In this document: positions 33,901 through 43,199 of the stretch, one piece after another
Position numbering within the stretch: position 1 is the stretch's first letter
How the letters are laid out: every line of letters begins with the position of its first letter
NCBI RefSeq assembly: GCF_025499605.1
Contig: NZ_JAFMVC010000003.1
Coordinates: 62,001-126,000, forward strand
Reading direction: 5' to 3'
DNA: 64,000 nucleotides
From: Carboxylicivirga litoralis
Lineage (GTDB): Bacteria > Bacteroidota > Bacteroidia > Bacteroidales > Marinilabiliaceae
Notes under the pieces: model-generated
Told to the model about the DNA's origin: nothing
Seen by the model: the letters and a program-made list of their open reading frames with translations, nothing else
Databases searched by the model: none
Translations under genes and position numbers: made by a program

Positions 33901-34706
33901 AGCGTTTCCGCACTGAAGAAGCGAAAGCAAAAGCCGAAGAAGCATTGAAACTGTACAAAGATTCAATGGCTATGCTCGATCGTATTGAGAAGGAACACAT
34001 GCTGCAAGCCAATGCGGTGTTTGGTATTTTCCCGGCTCATAGTGTGGGCGACGATATTGAAGTCTATACCGATGAATCGCGTGAGCATCTTTTAGCAACT
34101 TTCCATCATTTGCGTGAGCAGCAAGACAAGCCGGGTAAGGAAACCTTCCATTGCCTGAGCGATTACGTGGCACCGAAAGAAAGCGGACGATTTGATCATG
34201 TGGGTGGTTTTGCTGTTACAGCTGGTATCGGTATCGAAAAGTGGATTGAGCAATTTGAAGCCGACCACGATGATTATAGCAGCATTCTGCTAAAGTCACT
34301 GGCCGACCGCTTGGCTGAGGCTTTTGCCGAGTTGCTGCATTACCGCATTCGAACCGAGTTTTGGGGCTATGCACCAGATGAGGAAATCAATCATGATAAT
34401 CTGATTCGCGAGCGTTATCGTGGTATCCGACCAGCATTAGGTTATCCCGCATGTCCCGACCATAGTGAGAAACGCACTTTGTTTGACCTGTTGTCGGCTG
34501 AAGATAATGCCGGCATCACGCTAACAGAGCATTTTAGCATGTATCCGAATGCGTCGGTGAGTGGTATTTACCTGGCGCATCCTGATGCGATTTACTTTGG
34601 ATTGGGTAAGATTGGTGAAGACCAGGTGAAAGATGTAGCCAAACGTAAAGGCACAAGCGTGGAAGATGTGGAGAAATGGATTCCACTTAACCTGAATTAT
34701 AAGTAA
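30969..34706 (+). CDS. metH: Cobalamin-dependent methionine synthase MetH
   Basis: 1245 residues, full four-module length. The homocysteine domain (about 1-330) has the zinc cysteines in NCSLGAKE and GGCCGTTPEH. The methyltetrahydrofolate domain (about 345-620) begins NIGERCNVAGSRKF. The cap and B12 domain (about 640-880) has GDVHDIGKNIV, with His as lower cobalt ligand. The AdoMet reactivation domain (about 900-1240) has YRGIRPALGYPACPDH. It transfers methyl from methyl-THF to homocysteine. metF follows 92 bp downstream, and ahcY (14100) feeds it homocysteine. Confidence 0.98.
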   Translation: MTQTELLYKVIKERVLLLDGAMGSLIQTYKLEEEDYRGERFKDYHMPIKGNNDILSITQPHIIKEIHAKYLEAGSDIIETNTFNATSISQADYDMQAAVWDINFESAKIAKEVAQEYTALTPDKPRFVCGSIGPLNKALSLSPDVNNPGYRATTFDEVKEAYKEQVTALIKGGADLLMIETVFDTLNAKAALMAIDEVLNELGVKMPIMVSGTITDASGRTLSGQTLQAFIDSISHMDILSIGLNCSLGAKELEPYVTELSKNAPFYISTHPNAGLPNQFGEYDQTPDEMSKLVGEWMADGKVNIIGGCCGTTPEHIAAMAKVAQSYNGHIKTQPSDITHLSGLESLQMRKDANFVNIGERCNVAGSRKFLRLIKEKKYEEAVDIARHQVENGAQIVDVNMDDAMLDAKEEMVTFLNMLMSDPDVSKVPVMVDSSKFDVIEAGLKCLQGKSVVNSISLKEGEDLFLEHARTLKKYGAAVVVMAFDEKGQADSFERRKEICGRAYKLLTEKVNFPPQDIIFDPNVLAIATGIEEHNNYAVDFINTCTWIKANLPHAHISGGISNLSFSFRGNNVVREAIHSVFLYYAIQQGLDMGIVNPAMLQVYDDIPKELLTYVEDVVLNKRDDATDRLVEYAETIKNTQQEEVEAQVAAWREGTLEERLSHCLVKGISDYLDVDLAEALEKYPTALEIIEQPLMSGMNVVGELFGSGKMFLPQVVKTARVMKKAVAILQPIIEKEKAEGGGSGSNGKILMATVKGDVHDIGKNIVSVILGCNNYQVIDLGVMVPTEEILKKAIEHGVDIIGLSGLITPSLEEMVTVAKEMKRSGFNIPLMIGGATTSKIHTAVKIEPEYDNPVVHVKDASKSAQVVSALLSAKEKANFVSGLKAEYEGLRERNSAKKTITLLPIEEARAKKHQIDWSNTILPLPAEVGVRVLEDYPISEIRKFIDWTFFYQAWKLTGNYNDMESVVDEASKAKWLERFRTEEAKAKAEEALKLYKDSMAMLDRIEKEHMLQANAVFGIFPAHSVGDDIEVYTDESREHLLATFHHLREQQDKPGKETFHCLSDYVAPKESGRFDHVGGFAVTAGIGIEKWIEQFEADHDDYSSILLKSLADRLAEAFAELLHYRIRTEFWGYAPDEEINHDNLIRERYRGIRPALGYPACPDHSEKRTLFDLLSAEDNAGITLTEHFSMYPNASVSGIYLAHPDAIYFGLGKIGEDQVKDVAKRKGTSVEDVEKWIPLNLNYK

Positions 34707-34712
34707 AAAAAT

Positions 34713-34776
34713 GTTGATTTGTTTATTTGCGGAGTTGCTAAATTGAAATGGGCATTTCACAAATAAGCAAATCAAC
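34713..34776. repeat. Long stem-loop between metH and metF
   Basis: 17-nt arms (34713-34729 and 34760-34776) pair at 16 positions; an inner hairpin TGAAAT-GGGC-ATTTCA (34744-34759) sits between them. The right arm is part of a period-8 array (acaaataa, gcaaatca, acacacta, acaaattg, acaataaa) ending at the metF ATG. No T-run follows the stem, so it is not a standard terminator. Confidence 0.55.
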
Positions 34777-34798
34777 ACACTAACAAATTGACAATAAA

Positions 34799-35752
34799 AT
34801 GACCGTTGCTGAGTTAATCAAATCCTCCTCAAAAACCGGGTTCTCCTTTGAGTTGTTACCGCCTTTAAAAGGTAATAGCATCGATAAAGTGTTTAATACC
34901 ATTGAGCAGCTCAAAGAGTTTAATCCGCTCTATATCAATATTACTTCGCATCGTGATGAGATGCAATACAAAGACACGGCCAATGGCTTGTATGAGCGAA
35001 AAGTCATTCGTAAGCGTCCGGGTACGGTGGCTGTCGCTGCGTCTATTCAGCATAGTTATGGTATCAAGGTTGTACCACACATTATTTGTAGTGGTTTTAC
35101 CAAGAGTGAAACAGAATATGCTTTGATTGATCTTAATTTCTTAGGTATACACGATGTATTATTGTTGCGAGGCGATAATGCTAATAAATCACGTTTTGCT
35201 TCTGTCACTGACGAAGGCAACCAGTATGCTTTGGATTTGGTTCATCAGGTGAATGAGCTTAATACCGGACAGTTTTTGGATGGTACTTTGCTCGATGCTT
35301 TCGATACACCTTTTAGCTATGGTGTTGCTGGTTATCCAGAGAAGCATGAGGAGGCACCAAATATGGATTCGGATTTACATTGGTTAAAACAGAAGGTTGA
35401 TGCCGGAGCCGAATATGTGGTGACTCAGATGTTTTTTGATAATGCCAAATACTTTGATTTTGTAAAAAGAGCACGGGATCTGGGCATTAATGTGCCAATA
35501 GTGCCGGGTTTAAAGCCTATTACCTTGATGAATCAACTGACGGTGCTGCCTAAGATATTTCATGTGGATATTCCTGAAGATTTTGCAAAAGAAATCAGGA
35601 AGTGTAAGAATAATGATGAGGTGAAGCAGGTTGGGGTTGAATGGTGCATTCAGCAAGCCAAAGACCTGATGACACATAATGTACCGATCCTTCATTTTTA
35701 TACCATGATGGCCACTAATAGTACACGCAAAGTGGCTGAGGCTATTTATTAA
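34799..35752 (+). CDS. metF: Methylenetetrahydrofolate reductase MetF
   Basis: 317 residues, TIM-barrel flavoprotein. The FSFELLPPLKG start has the catalytic Glu, ITSHRDE and LLLRGDNANK are substrate and FAD segments, and EYVVTQMFFDN is a signature. It reduces methylene-THF to methyl-THF, the direct methyl donor for MetH upstream. Some homologues use NADH; the donor cannot be read here. The stem-loop in the 92-bp spacer may tune its expression. Confidence 0.97.
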   Translation: MTVAELIKSSSKTGFSFELLPPLKGNSIDKVFNTIEQLKEFNPLYINITSHRDEMQYKDTANGLYERKVIRKRPGTVAVAASIQHSYGIKVVPHIICSGFTKSETEYALIDLNFLGIHDVLLLRGDNANKSRFASVTDEGNQYALDLVHQVNELNTGQFLDGTLLDAFDTPFSYGVAGYPEKHEEAPNMDSDLHWLKQKVDAGAEYVVTQMFFDNAKYFDFVKRARDLGINVPIVPGLKPITLMNQLTVLPKIFHVDIPEDFAKEIRKCKNNDEVKQVGVEWCIQQAKDLMTHNVPILHFYTMMATNSTRKVAEAIY

Positions 35753-35797
35753 GACATTGTGCAAAGTGCACCGCGCATAACGCACTTTGCACTTTCT

Positions 35798-37216
35798 TTA
35801 ATTCCAAATCCACCATTCCATTTTAAAACCAAAATAGTGACCAAATCGCCGGTTTCCAACAACTTGAAGATACGGGGAGTATAAGGCCTCACTGGCAAAA
35901 TCATTATAATAGGCAAAAGACGCTACAAAGCGTAATTCAGGACGTGCCCAAAAACCTTTTTCACCTGTTGGGCAGATGGTTGGCGCTAAACTTAGCTTAG
36001 TAACACTTGCCCATGGATTGTCACCGTCTTTACGTTGAGAATAGTGCAAATCGGTGAGCAACTTAAAGTAATTACTAAACGCATATGAATTACGCGCTCC
36101 AATGGCAAAATCAACTTTTTTGTTGAATGGCACTGTTTTACCATAATAGCTGGGTGCTTCACCATTTGTATCTGCAGCACCTTTGCTATTTGTATAAATC
36201 AAGTAAGCACTGGTGCTAGTATTTTCATTGTGTTTTATAAATAAATCATTGACAATGGAAACAGAATAGGCCTTACGGAAGTTTTTATTCTCCAGATTAG
36301 GTGCGCCAAAGGTTAAGTGTGTGTTCGACAGACCGCCATCGCCACCATTCGCTATTCCTTTGCCCAGTCGGGCTGCAAATTGGTTGGTAACACCACCAAA
36401 CAGGTCAATGTCCGACTTTAGACGCCCTCCAATGACATAGCCATAGTCTCTCGGATAATCTATTTCATCCGGTAATTCTTCTGCATCCTCTTCATCTTGA
36501 GCCGCACTCATAAAGTGGATCTCGGATAACGCGGTTAAGGTATTTTGCTCATTCAGATGAAAATCATATTCAAAAAAGACTTTAACCCGCTGTCGAAGTT
36601 CTGCCGAAGCAGTTCCGGTAGCAATATTGATGTAGAAATATGGTGGGTATGTAGTAGTTGTATCTGTTGAGGCGATAAATAGCCCTCCGAAGCGCATTTT
36701 TTTATACTCGAAACCAACACCTTGACCAGAATGGTCATTAAAGTAAAAGTGATCGGCAATGTGTATGTCGGTGCCACGATATAGACGAGCGCCTATCCAG
36801 ATTGTCCATCCAGAACCTCCAATATTTTCCGCTTCTGCAAATAGCTCTGGCATCACTAAAGTTAAATTTGAGGCTGTGGAAGTATAAGCAATATGTGTTA
36901 AGTCCTTTGAGAATGCTGATAAACGCATTTGGACATGTATGTTGGTTGGGTTATTGTCGCCAACAGGTTTAAAATGAAAAGCGGGAACGAGCTCCATATA
37001 ATCCTGTTCTTCCATGCGTCCTCCTATGGAGCCCATGTTATTAAGGTTGAGTCGCCGACCTATAGAACCACTGTTTTCTGCAGACCAGTCAACGCCTGCT
37101 CGACCATAAGAACCTAATGAGAAGCTTTTGTTTGTAATGCGTTCGTAGGCTATTTGTGCTGAGGAAGTAAAAGATAATAAGCACAGTACAAAAACTGAAA
37201 TGGATTTTATTTTCAT
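35798..37216 (-). CDS. Outer-membrane porin, carbohydrate-porin (LamB-like) type
   Basis: 472 residues from the ATG at 37216 (MKIKSISVFVLCLLSFTSSAQ, signal peptide). The frame is open upstream, but that extension adds a second hydrophobic stretch. The mature protein has alternating amphipathic strands throughout and ends in aromatic residues (FGHYFGFKMEWWIWN), as in beta-barrels. The start LGSYGRAGVDW and GRRLNLNNMGSIGGR resembles maltoporin-type carbohydrate porins. It carries no TonB plug. Substrate unknown. Confidence 0.65.
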   Translation of the reverse strand: MKIKSISVFVLCLLSFTSSAQIAYERITNKSFSLGSYGRAGVDWSAENSGSIGRRLNLNNMGSIGGRMEEQDYMELVPAFHFKPVGDNNPTNIHVQMRLSAFSKDLTHIAYTSTASNLTLVMPELFAEAENIGGSGWTIWIGARLYRGTDIHIADHFYFNDHSGQGVGFEYKKMRFGGLFIASTDTTTTYPPYFYINIATGTASAELRQRVKVFFEYDFHLNEQNTLTALSEIHFMSAAQDEEDAEELPDEIDYPRDYGYVIGGRLKSDIDLFGGVTNQFAARLGKGIANGGDGGLSNTHLTFGAPNLENKNFRKAYSVSIVNDLFIKHNENTSTSAYLIYTNSKGAADTNGEAPSYYGKTVPFNKKVDFAIGARNSYAFSNYFKLLTDLHYSQRKDGDNPWASVTKLSLAPTICPTGEKGFWARPELRFVASFAYYNDFASEALYSPYLQVVGNRRFGHYFGFKMEWWIWN

Positions 37217-37302
37217 GGAATTAGGTTTTTGGTTGATAAATATAATTAAAACTAAATTGAATATAAATAGTGTTTTTTTAATAGTTAAAAAACGATGAAT
37301 GG

Positions 37303-37332
37303 TTGACACGCGTCTTTCTACGACCTTATATT
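37303..37332 (+). promoter_or_regulatory. Candidate promoter of the T9SS-secreted protein
   Basis: TTGACA (37303-37308) and TATATT (37327-37332) are 18 nt apart, an unusually sigma70-like pair for Bacteroidota. It also reads as TTG-N21-TATATTGG, near the -33/-7 pattern. The ATG is 22 nt downstream. Confidence 0.35.
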
Positions 37333-37354
37333 GGTTTCTTAAACCTTAAAAAAA

Positions 37355-38539
37355 ATGAAAGTATTTGTCTTGGTTATTCTTTATTACCTGGCTTCTTGTG
37401 GAACTCATTCGCAGCAATATATAGCCAATTACCAGGTTGCTAAAGAAACTGTTATTCGAAGTATTCCTGTTCAGTATATTGATAAAGCCCGACAAGATTT
37501 TGTGATTGCTTACCAGCACACATCGCACGGAACGCATGTGACATATGGGCTTTTTGGCCTTCAGGATTATAAGATTGGCGACCGGCAATTGTTTGCTGTA
37601 AGCCGAAATAGCGAAGAAACCAATATGTTGGCTTTATATGATTATGCCATTGAAGCCTATGCTGCTCCCGGTGACGACGCTACTGACTTAAGCAGTAAGC
37701 AAGAAACGGCCTTTGTGCAGGCTACACGTAATTTTTTAGATGATCCGGTTAACGCTAGTGTTAATGTAGTGATGTGGAGTTGGTGTAATATTGAAGATCA
37801 TGATGTGTCAGGTAATTATTTGCCAGGCATGCAAACGCTTATTAATGAATATGGATCTGGAGGAACTAAAATTGGTAGCGGGGAAGGGCAACGATCAAAG
37901 TCGGTACACTTTATTTTTATGACGGGTCATGCCAACCTTGATAATAACATTGGTGACGGTAAACCTAAAAATCAAGCTGATTTGATTACTAATTATTGCC
38001 AGTTGAAGGGTTATTATTGTCTTGATTATTATAGTATTGACAGCTATTGCATGAAGGATATTTATTACGAAGATGCTGGTGATGATGGTGATTCGAGACT
38101 TTATGGCGGAAATTACTACCATGATTTTGAGAATGCTTCCATATTAGGACAAGATTATTATGAGAATAAATTAATACCGGATGGTGAAGTTGAGTATGGT
38201 TCACATACAACCCAGCATATTACTTCTAATCGAAAGGCTTATGCCATGTGGTGGATTTTGGCGCGTTTGGCAGGTTGGGATGGTATAACAACCGCTGTTG
38301 GTGACGAAACAAAACAAATTGAACTCGAGTTTGATGTAACCCATCAGCGATTAATGCTAGATGAATCCTTAACAGGACGCTCACAGTTATTTATTTATAA
38401 TTTAACAGGTCAATGCATTTCTCAGCAGCTTGTGTCTGATTCTCATATGTCAGTTCGTTATTTACCCAATGGATTATATATTGTTTCTCTGGCAGTTGAC
38501 GGAAAGACCTTTGTGAAAAAAATAGTTGTTCAGAATTAA
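37355..38539 (+). CDS. T9SS-secreted protein with HTSHG motif, unknown enzyme
   Basis: 394 residues. Signal peptide, then a catalytic-looking core with IAYQHTSHGTHVTYG, VNVVMWSWCNIEDHD and FIFMTGHANLDNN, reminiscent of an SGNH-like hydrolase but without a clear GDS motif. The last about 75 residues (LFIYNLTGQCI, YLPNGLYIVSLAVDGKTFVKKIVVQN in two blocks) match the type A C-terminal sorting domain of type IX secretion. The protein should therefore reach the cell surface or medium. Substrate unknown. Confidence 0.75.
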   Translation: MKVFVLVILYYLASCGTHSQQYIANYQVAKETVIRSIPVQYIDKARQDFVIAYQHTSHGTHVTYGLFGLQDYKIGDRQLFAVSRNSEETNMLALYDYAIEAYAAPGDDATDLSSKQETAFVQATRNFLDDPVNASVNVVMWSWCNIEDHDVSGNYLPGMQTLINEYGSGGTKIGSGEGQRSKSVHFIFMTGHANLDNNIGDGKPKNQADLITNYCQLKGYYCLDYYSIDSYCMKDIYYEDAGDDGDSRLYGGNYYHDFENASILGQDYYENKLIPDGEVEYGSHTTQHITSNRKAYAMWWILARLAGWDGITTAVGDETKQIELEFDVTHQRLMLDESLTGRSQLFIYNLTGQCISQQLVSDSHMSVRYLPNGLYIVSLAVDGKTFVKKIVVQN

Positions 38540-38642
38540 GTAATACCAAATTAATAAACGGTATAAGATTACTTCTTCTTTGTGTATACCAGATTTATAT
38601 GCGGCCAATTGTGTACATTCGCTTTAAACTTAAAACTCAGGT

Positions 38643-39260
38643 ATGAAATTAATTAAGAAGAGTAGACTATTGGTAATTATACTGCTAATAGGTTTTGGAT
38701 GTCAATCGCCCACAAAACAGTCACAATCTGAAAATACGGTCACGCCGGAAAGTGCCGAGCAGGCAATTGCCAAGCCAGCTATCAATATGGCTGAGTATTT
38801 CGAGGCAGCATTAAACGGAAATATTGATTTGGTACAAAAGGCTATTGATAGTGGTGTTGATATTGAAGCCCGAAACGAAAATGGGTACACTGCCCTAATG
38901 TTGTCCGGTTATAATGGTCATCATCATATTATCAAATTGCTATTGGAACATAAACCAAATATTGACGCTGTTGATGGCTTAAATCGTACTGCTCTGATGT
39001 TTGCATCTACCGGACCATTTGAAGCGGCTGTTGAAGTGTTAATTAAGGCAGGTGCCAATGTAAATGCCATCGATAGCCATGAAAACTGGACACCAGTTAT
39101 GTTTGCCGCTGGTGAGGGGCAGCTTGGAGTGATAAAGCTCTTAGTGGCTAACGGAGCAGATTTAAACAAGGTGGATATTGATGGTGAATCAGCTCTTGAT
39201 TTTGCTCAAACAAACGGGCATACTGAGGCGGCCAAATACATTCAATCGCAATTAAAGTAA
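38643..39260 (+). CDS. Ankyrin-repeat lipoprotein
   Basis: 205 residues. Lipobox LIGFGC puts the lipid on Cys20. After a Gln/Ser/Thr-rich linker, four ankyrin repeats follow from about residue 50: NGYTALMLSGYNGHHHIIKLLL, LNRTALMFASTGPFEAAVEVLI, NWTPVMFAAGEGQLGVIKLLV and ESALDFAQTNGHTEAAKYI (each given within 22 residues of consensus). Exported ankyrin proteins bind partners in the envelope; partner unknown. Confidence 0.85.
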   Translation: MKLIKKSRLLVIILLIGFGCQSPTKQSQSENTVTPESAEQAIAKPAINMAEYFEAALNGNIDLVQKAIDSGVDIEARNENGYTALMLSGYNGHHHIIKLLLEHKPNIDAVDGLNRTALMFASTGPFEAAVEVLIKAGANVNAIDSHENWTPVMFAAGEGQLGVIKLLVANGADLNKVDIDGESALDFAQTNGHTEAAKYIQSQLK

Positions 39261-39312
39261 TGGACTAAATTCGAATGGGTTTCTGGTTTTTTCATTTCAA
39301 CGATTCACCAGT

Positions 39313-40329
39313 TTACCAGTCTATTGAATCAGCAACCATACGAGGGGTGATGTCCATCAGGCATTTCCTCTCTTCTTTTATCTTGCATTTGGTACTGCCA
39401 TCTTTGGTGCAGGGACGGCAAGGTAAATCTACTTCCATAATCTTCATCTTTGGATTCGATGGATAACCAAATGCTGTTGGACCAATAATGGCCTGACCTG
39501 GTTTTTGGAACAAATCAGCGGCGTGTAAAAAGCCTGTATCGCCACTGATGACATAGGGCGCATGCCACACGGTGCAAAAGCTTTCCATTAACGATGTTTT
39601 GCCGGCCAGGTTAATAACCCTTTCGGGGGCTACTGAACGAATCTCTTCACAGAAATCATCACCAGGACCACCTAATACAACAAAGTGCAAGTCTTGTCTT
39701 AATTCAACCAATTTTTGCCAGTATTTTACAGGCCAGCGTTTTAACTCCCAGGCAGCCGACGGAACTAAGGCTACCCATTTTTGGCCTTCAGGTAGATTGG
39801 CTAAAACGAGTTCTTCAATTTTTTGCTCTGTTTCACGTGGAAAAGCCCAATTTTCAAAAGGGGTATTAAACGCTTTTACATTCCATTTTGCCAATGGTGT
39901 TTGAAATGAAGCCAATGCTCTAAATGGCTTAGGAAGCTTGTTAATGCCAAAGTTGAAAAGCAAAAAACGTTTAAAACGATCTTTATGACGTGTTACCAGC
40001 TTATTCTTATTCATGAGGTTACAGATGCCAAAGGGACAAAGTACCAGCTTTAATATGTTGGAACGAATGTTACTGTGTGCATCGTATATTAAGTCAAACT
40101 TTTCCTTCTTTAGCTCTGCGCCGAGCTTAAATACACCTCCAAATCCTTCCTTACGATCAAAAGCCCAGGCTTTATCAATGCGCGGATCAATTTTGACCAA
40201 TGATTGCATATCGGAACGCACCACCCAATGTATTTGGGCGTTGGGAAATGTATTCTTCAATCCGGTCACAACCGACATGCACTGAATAATATCTCCGATG
40301 GAGCTGAGTCGTATAATAAGGATTTTCAT
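39313..40329 (-). CDS. Family 9 glycosyltransferase (heptosyltransferase-like)
   Basis: 338 residues of the ADP-heptose:LPS heptosyltransferase family. Start ILIIRLSSIGDIIQCMSVV, donor-site segment VALVPSAAWELKRWP, and SGDTGFLHAADLF with the family's D-T-G-xxH pattern. It probably adds a heptose-like sugar to lipopolysaccharide core at the cytoplasmic face. The C-terminus carries a Cys cluster (PCRPCTKDGSTKCK), common in Bacteroidota members. It is a single gene downstream of the atpDC terminator. Confidence 0.88.
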   Translation of the reverse strand: MKILIIRLSSIGDIIQCMSVVTGLKNTFPNAQIHWVVRSDMQSLVKIDPRIDKAWAFDRKEGFGGVFKLGAELKKEKFDLIYDAHSNIRSNILKLVLCPFGICNLMNKNKLVTRHKDRFKRFLLFNFGINKLPKPFRALASFQTPLAKWNVKAFNTPFENWAFPRETEQKIEELVLANLPEGQKWVALVPSAAWELKRWPVKYWQKLVELRQDLHFVVLGGPGDDFCEEIRSVAPERVINLAGKTSLMESFCTVWHAPYVISGDTGFLHAADLFQKPGQAIIGPTAFGYPSNPKMKIMEVDLPCRPCTKDGSTKCKIKEERKCLMDITPRMVADSIDW

Positions 40330-40353
40330 TGCTCGTACTTTTGTAGGGCAAAA

Positions 40354-40383
40354 ATAAAAAAATCCCGACGCAATGCCGGGATT
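40354..40383 (-). terminator. Terminator of the atpDC operon
   Basis: 7-bp stem AATCCCG / CGGGATT with a 9-nt loop; the minus strand continues TTTTTATTTTTG. It overlaps a minus-strand -7 type box TATTTTTG (40349-40356) that may serve the next gene. Confidence 0.65.
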
Positions 40384-40408
40384 TAAGTTCGTTTATATCA
40401 TATAGCGA

Positions 40409-40662
40409 CTATGCGCCTTTATGTATCAAAATAGTCACTTTATTGTTTTCGCACTCCAATACACCACTTTTGCAGTCGTAATACTCTTCACGACCAGTTT
40501 TACTGATGACGCGTATTTTTCCTTCTTTTAAAACGGAAATGATTGGAGCATGGTTCTTCAATAAGGTAAACTGACCCTTTTCCCCTGGCACTGTTACCAA
40601 ACCAACTGTTTCGCCATAAATGACTTTATCAGGCGTCACTATTTCGCAATACAGATCTTCCA

Positions 40663-40663
<1 letters not shown>
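40409..40663 (-). CDS. atpC: F1Fo ATP synthase epsilon subunit, short form
   Basis: 84 residues, only the N-terminal beta-sandwich (MEDLYCEIVTPDKVIYGE, VPGEKGQFTLLKNHAPII). The C-terminal helical hairpin that inhibits ATP hydrolysis in E. coli (139 residues) is absent, as is usual in Bacteroidota. Its ATG overlaps the atpD stop by one base (TAATG), implying translational coupling. Confidence 0.93.
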
Positions 40664-42201
<1,538 letters not shown>

Positions 42202-42211
42202 TTAAAGTTCC

Positions 42212-43186
42212 TTATCGGGAACGTTCAATAAGCTTAATGGCAAATTGACGTAACTCTTCTTTCATACTGTCGCGACCATTTACCTGATTGAGTGCTGAGA
42301 TAGCTTTTTCAAAATAGAAATTCATCTTCTCTTTTGCTAACTCATCAACTTTAAGCGAGTTATAGATATTCCGAACGCTTTCTATCTTTTCTGTAGTATC
42401 AAACTCTTTGGCATTAACCCAGGTTAACAGATCTTGTTGCAACGAACCCGACGCCAATTGTAACGCATTAAGTAATAAAAATGTTTTCTTATTGGCAACA
42501 ATATCTCCACCAATGGCTTTACCAAACGTTTCAATGTTACCGTAAACATCTAAAAAGTCATCTTGTAGCTGGAAAGCCAGGCCAATATTTTCGCCAAACT
42601 GGTACAATAAATCGGCATCTTTATCACTTGCTCCACCAATGATAGCGCCTGTTTTTAAACTGGCTGCCAAAAGCACAGCTGTCTTTAAACGAATCATAGT
42701 CAGGTAATCCTCTACCTTCACATCATCGCGCGTTTCAAACTCCATGTCGTATTGCTGACCTTCGCATACTTCAATAGCTGTTTGACTGAATAGATCCAGT
42801 ACTTTCTTTAAGTACTGACCGTCAATTTTTGTAGCATACTGGTAGGCTTTAATCAGCATGGCATCGCCCGACAAAATACCCGTGTTTTCATCCCACTTCT
42901 TATGAACGGTTGGTTGGTTACGACGAACATCAGCATTATCCATAATGTCATCGTGCAATAAGGTGAAGTTGTGGAATATCTCCAATGAAAGACTAGGTTT
43001 AACGGCTTGTTCTATTTCATCTGTAAACAAATAGCAACCTGCCAGGCATAATGTAGGGCGAATACGCTTGCCGCCCATACCCATCACATATTCAATGGGT
43101 TCATATAAACCTTTGGGTTCAACTACAAATTGCTGTTTGGTAAGCTCTTTCTCAACAATTTTTTGAAGGTCAGATATTTTGTACAT
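42212..43186 (-). CDS. Polyprenyl (E-type) diphosphate synthase
   Basis: 324 residues from the ATG at 43186 (MYKISDLQKIVEKEL). An upstream in-frame ATG would overlap the previous gene and add a charged tail. Both Asp-rich motifs are present: LLHDDIMDNADVRR (DDxxD) and LQDDFLDVYG. A bulky Phe five residues before the first motif suggests a short product (C15-C20), by family rule. It condenses IPP with allylic diphosphates; the window also has ispD of the same pathway. Confidence 0.92.
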   Translation of the reverse strand: MYKISDLQKIVEKELTKQQFVVEPKGLYEPIEYVMGMGGKRIRPTLCLAGCYLFTDEIEQAVKPSLSLEIFHNFTLLHDDIMDNADVRRNQPTVHKKWDENTGILSGDAMLIKAYQYATKIDGQYLKKVLDLFSQTAIEVCEGQQYDMEFETRDDVKVEDYLTMIRLKTAVLLAASLKTGAIIGGASDKDADLLYQFGENIGLAFQLQDDFLDVYGNIETFGKAIGGDIVANKKTFLLLNALQLASGSLQQDLLTWVNAKEFDTTEKIESVRNIYNSLKVDELAKEKMNFYFEKAISALNQVNGRDSMKEELRQFAIKLIERSR

Positions 43187-43199
43187 AGATATTGATAAG

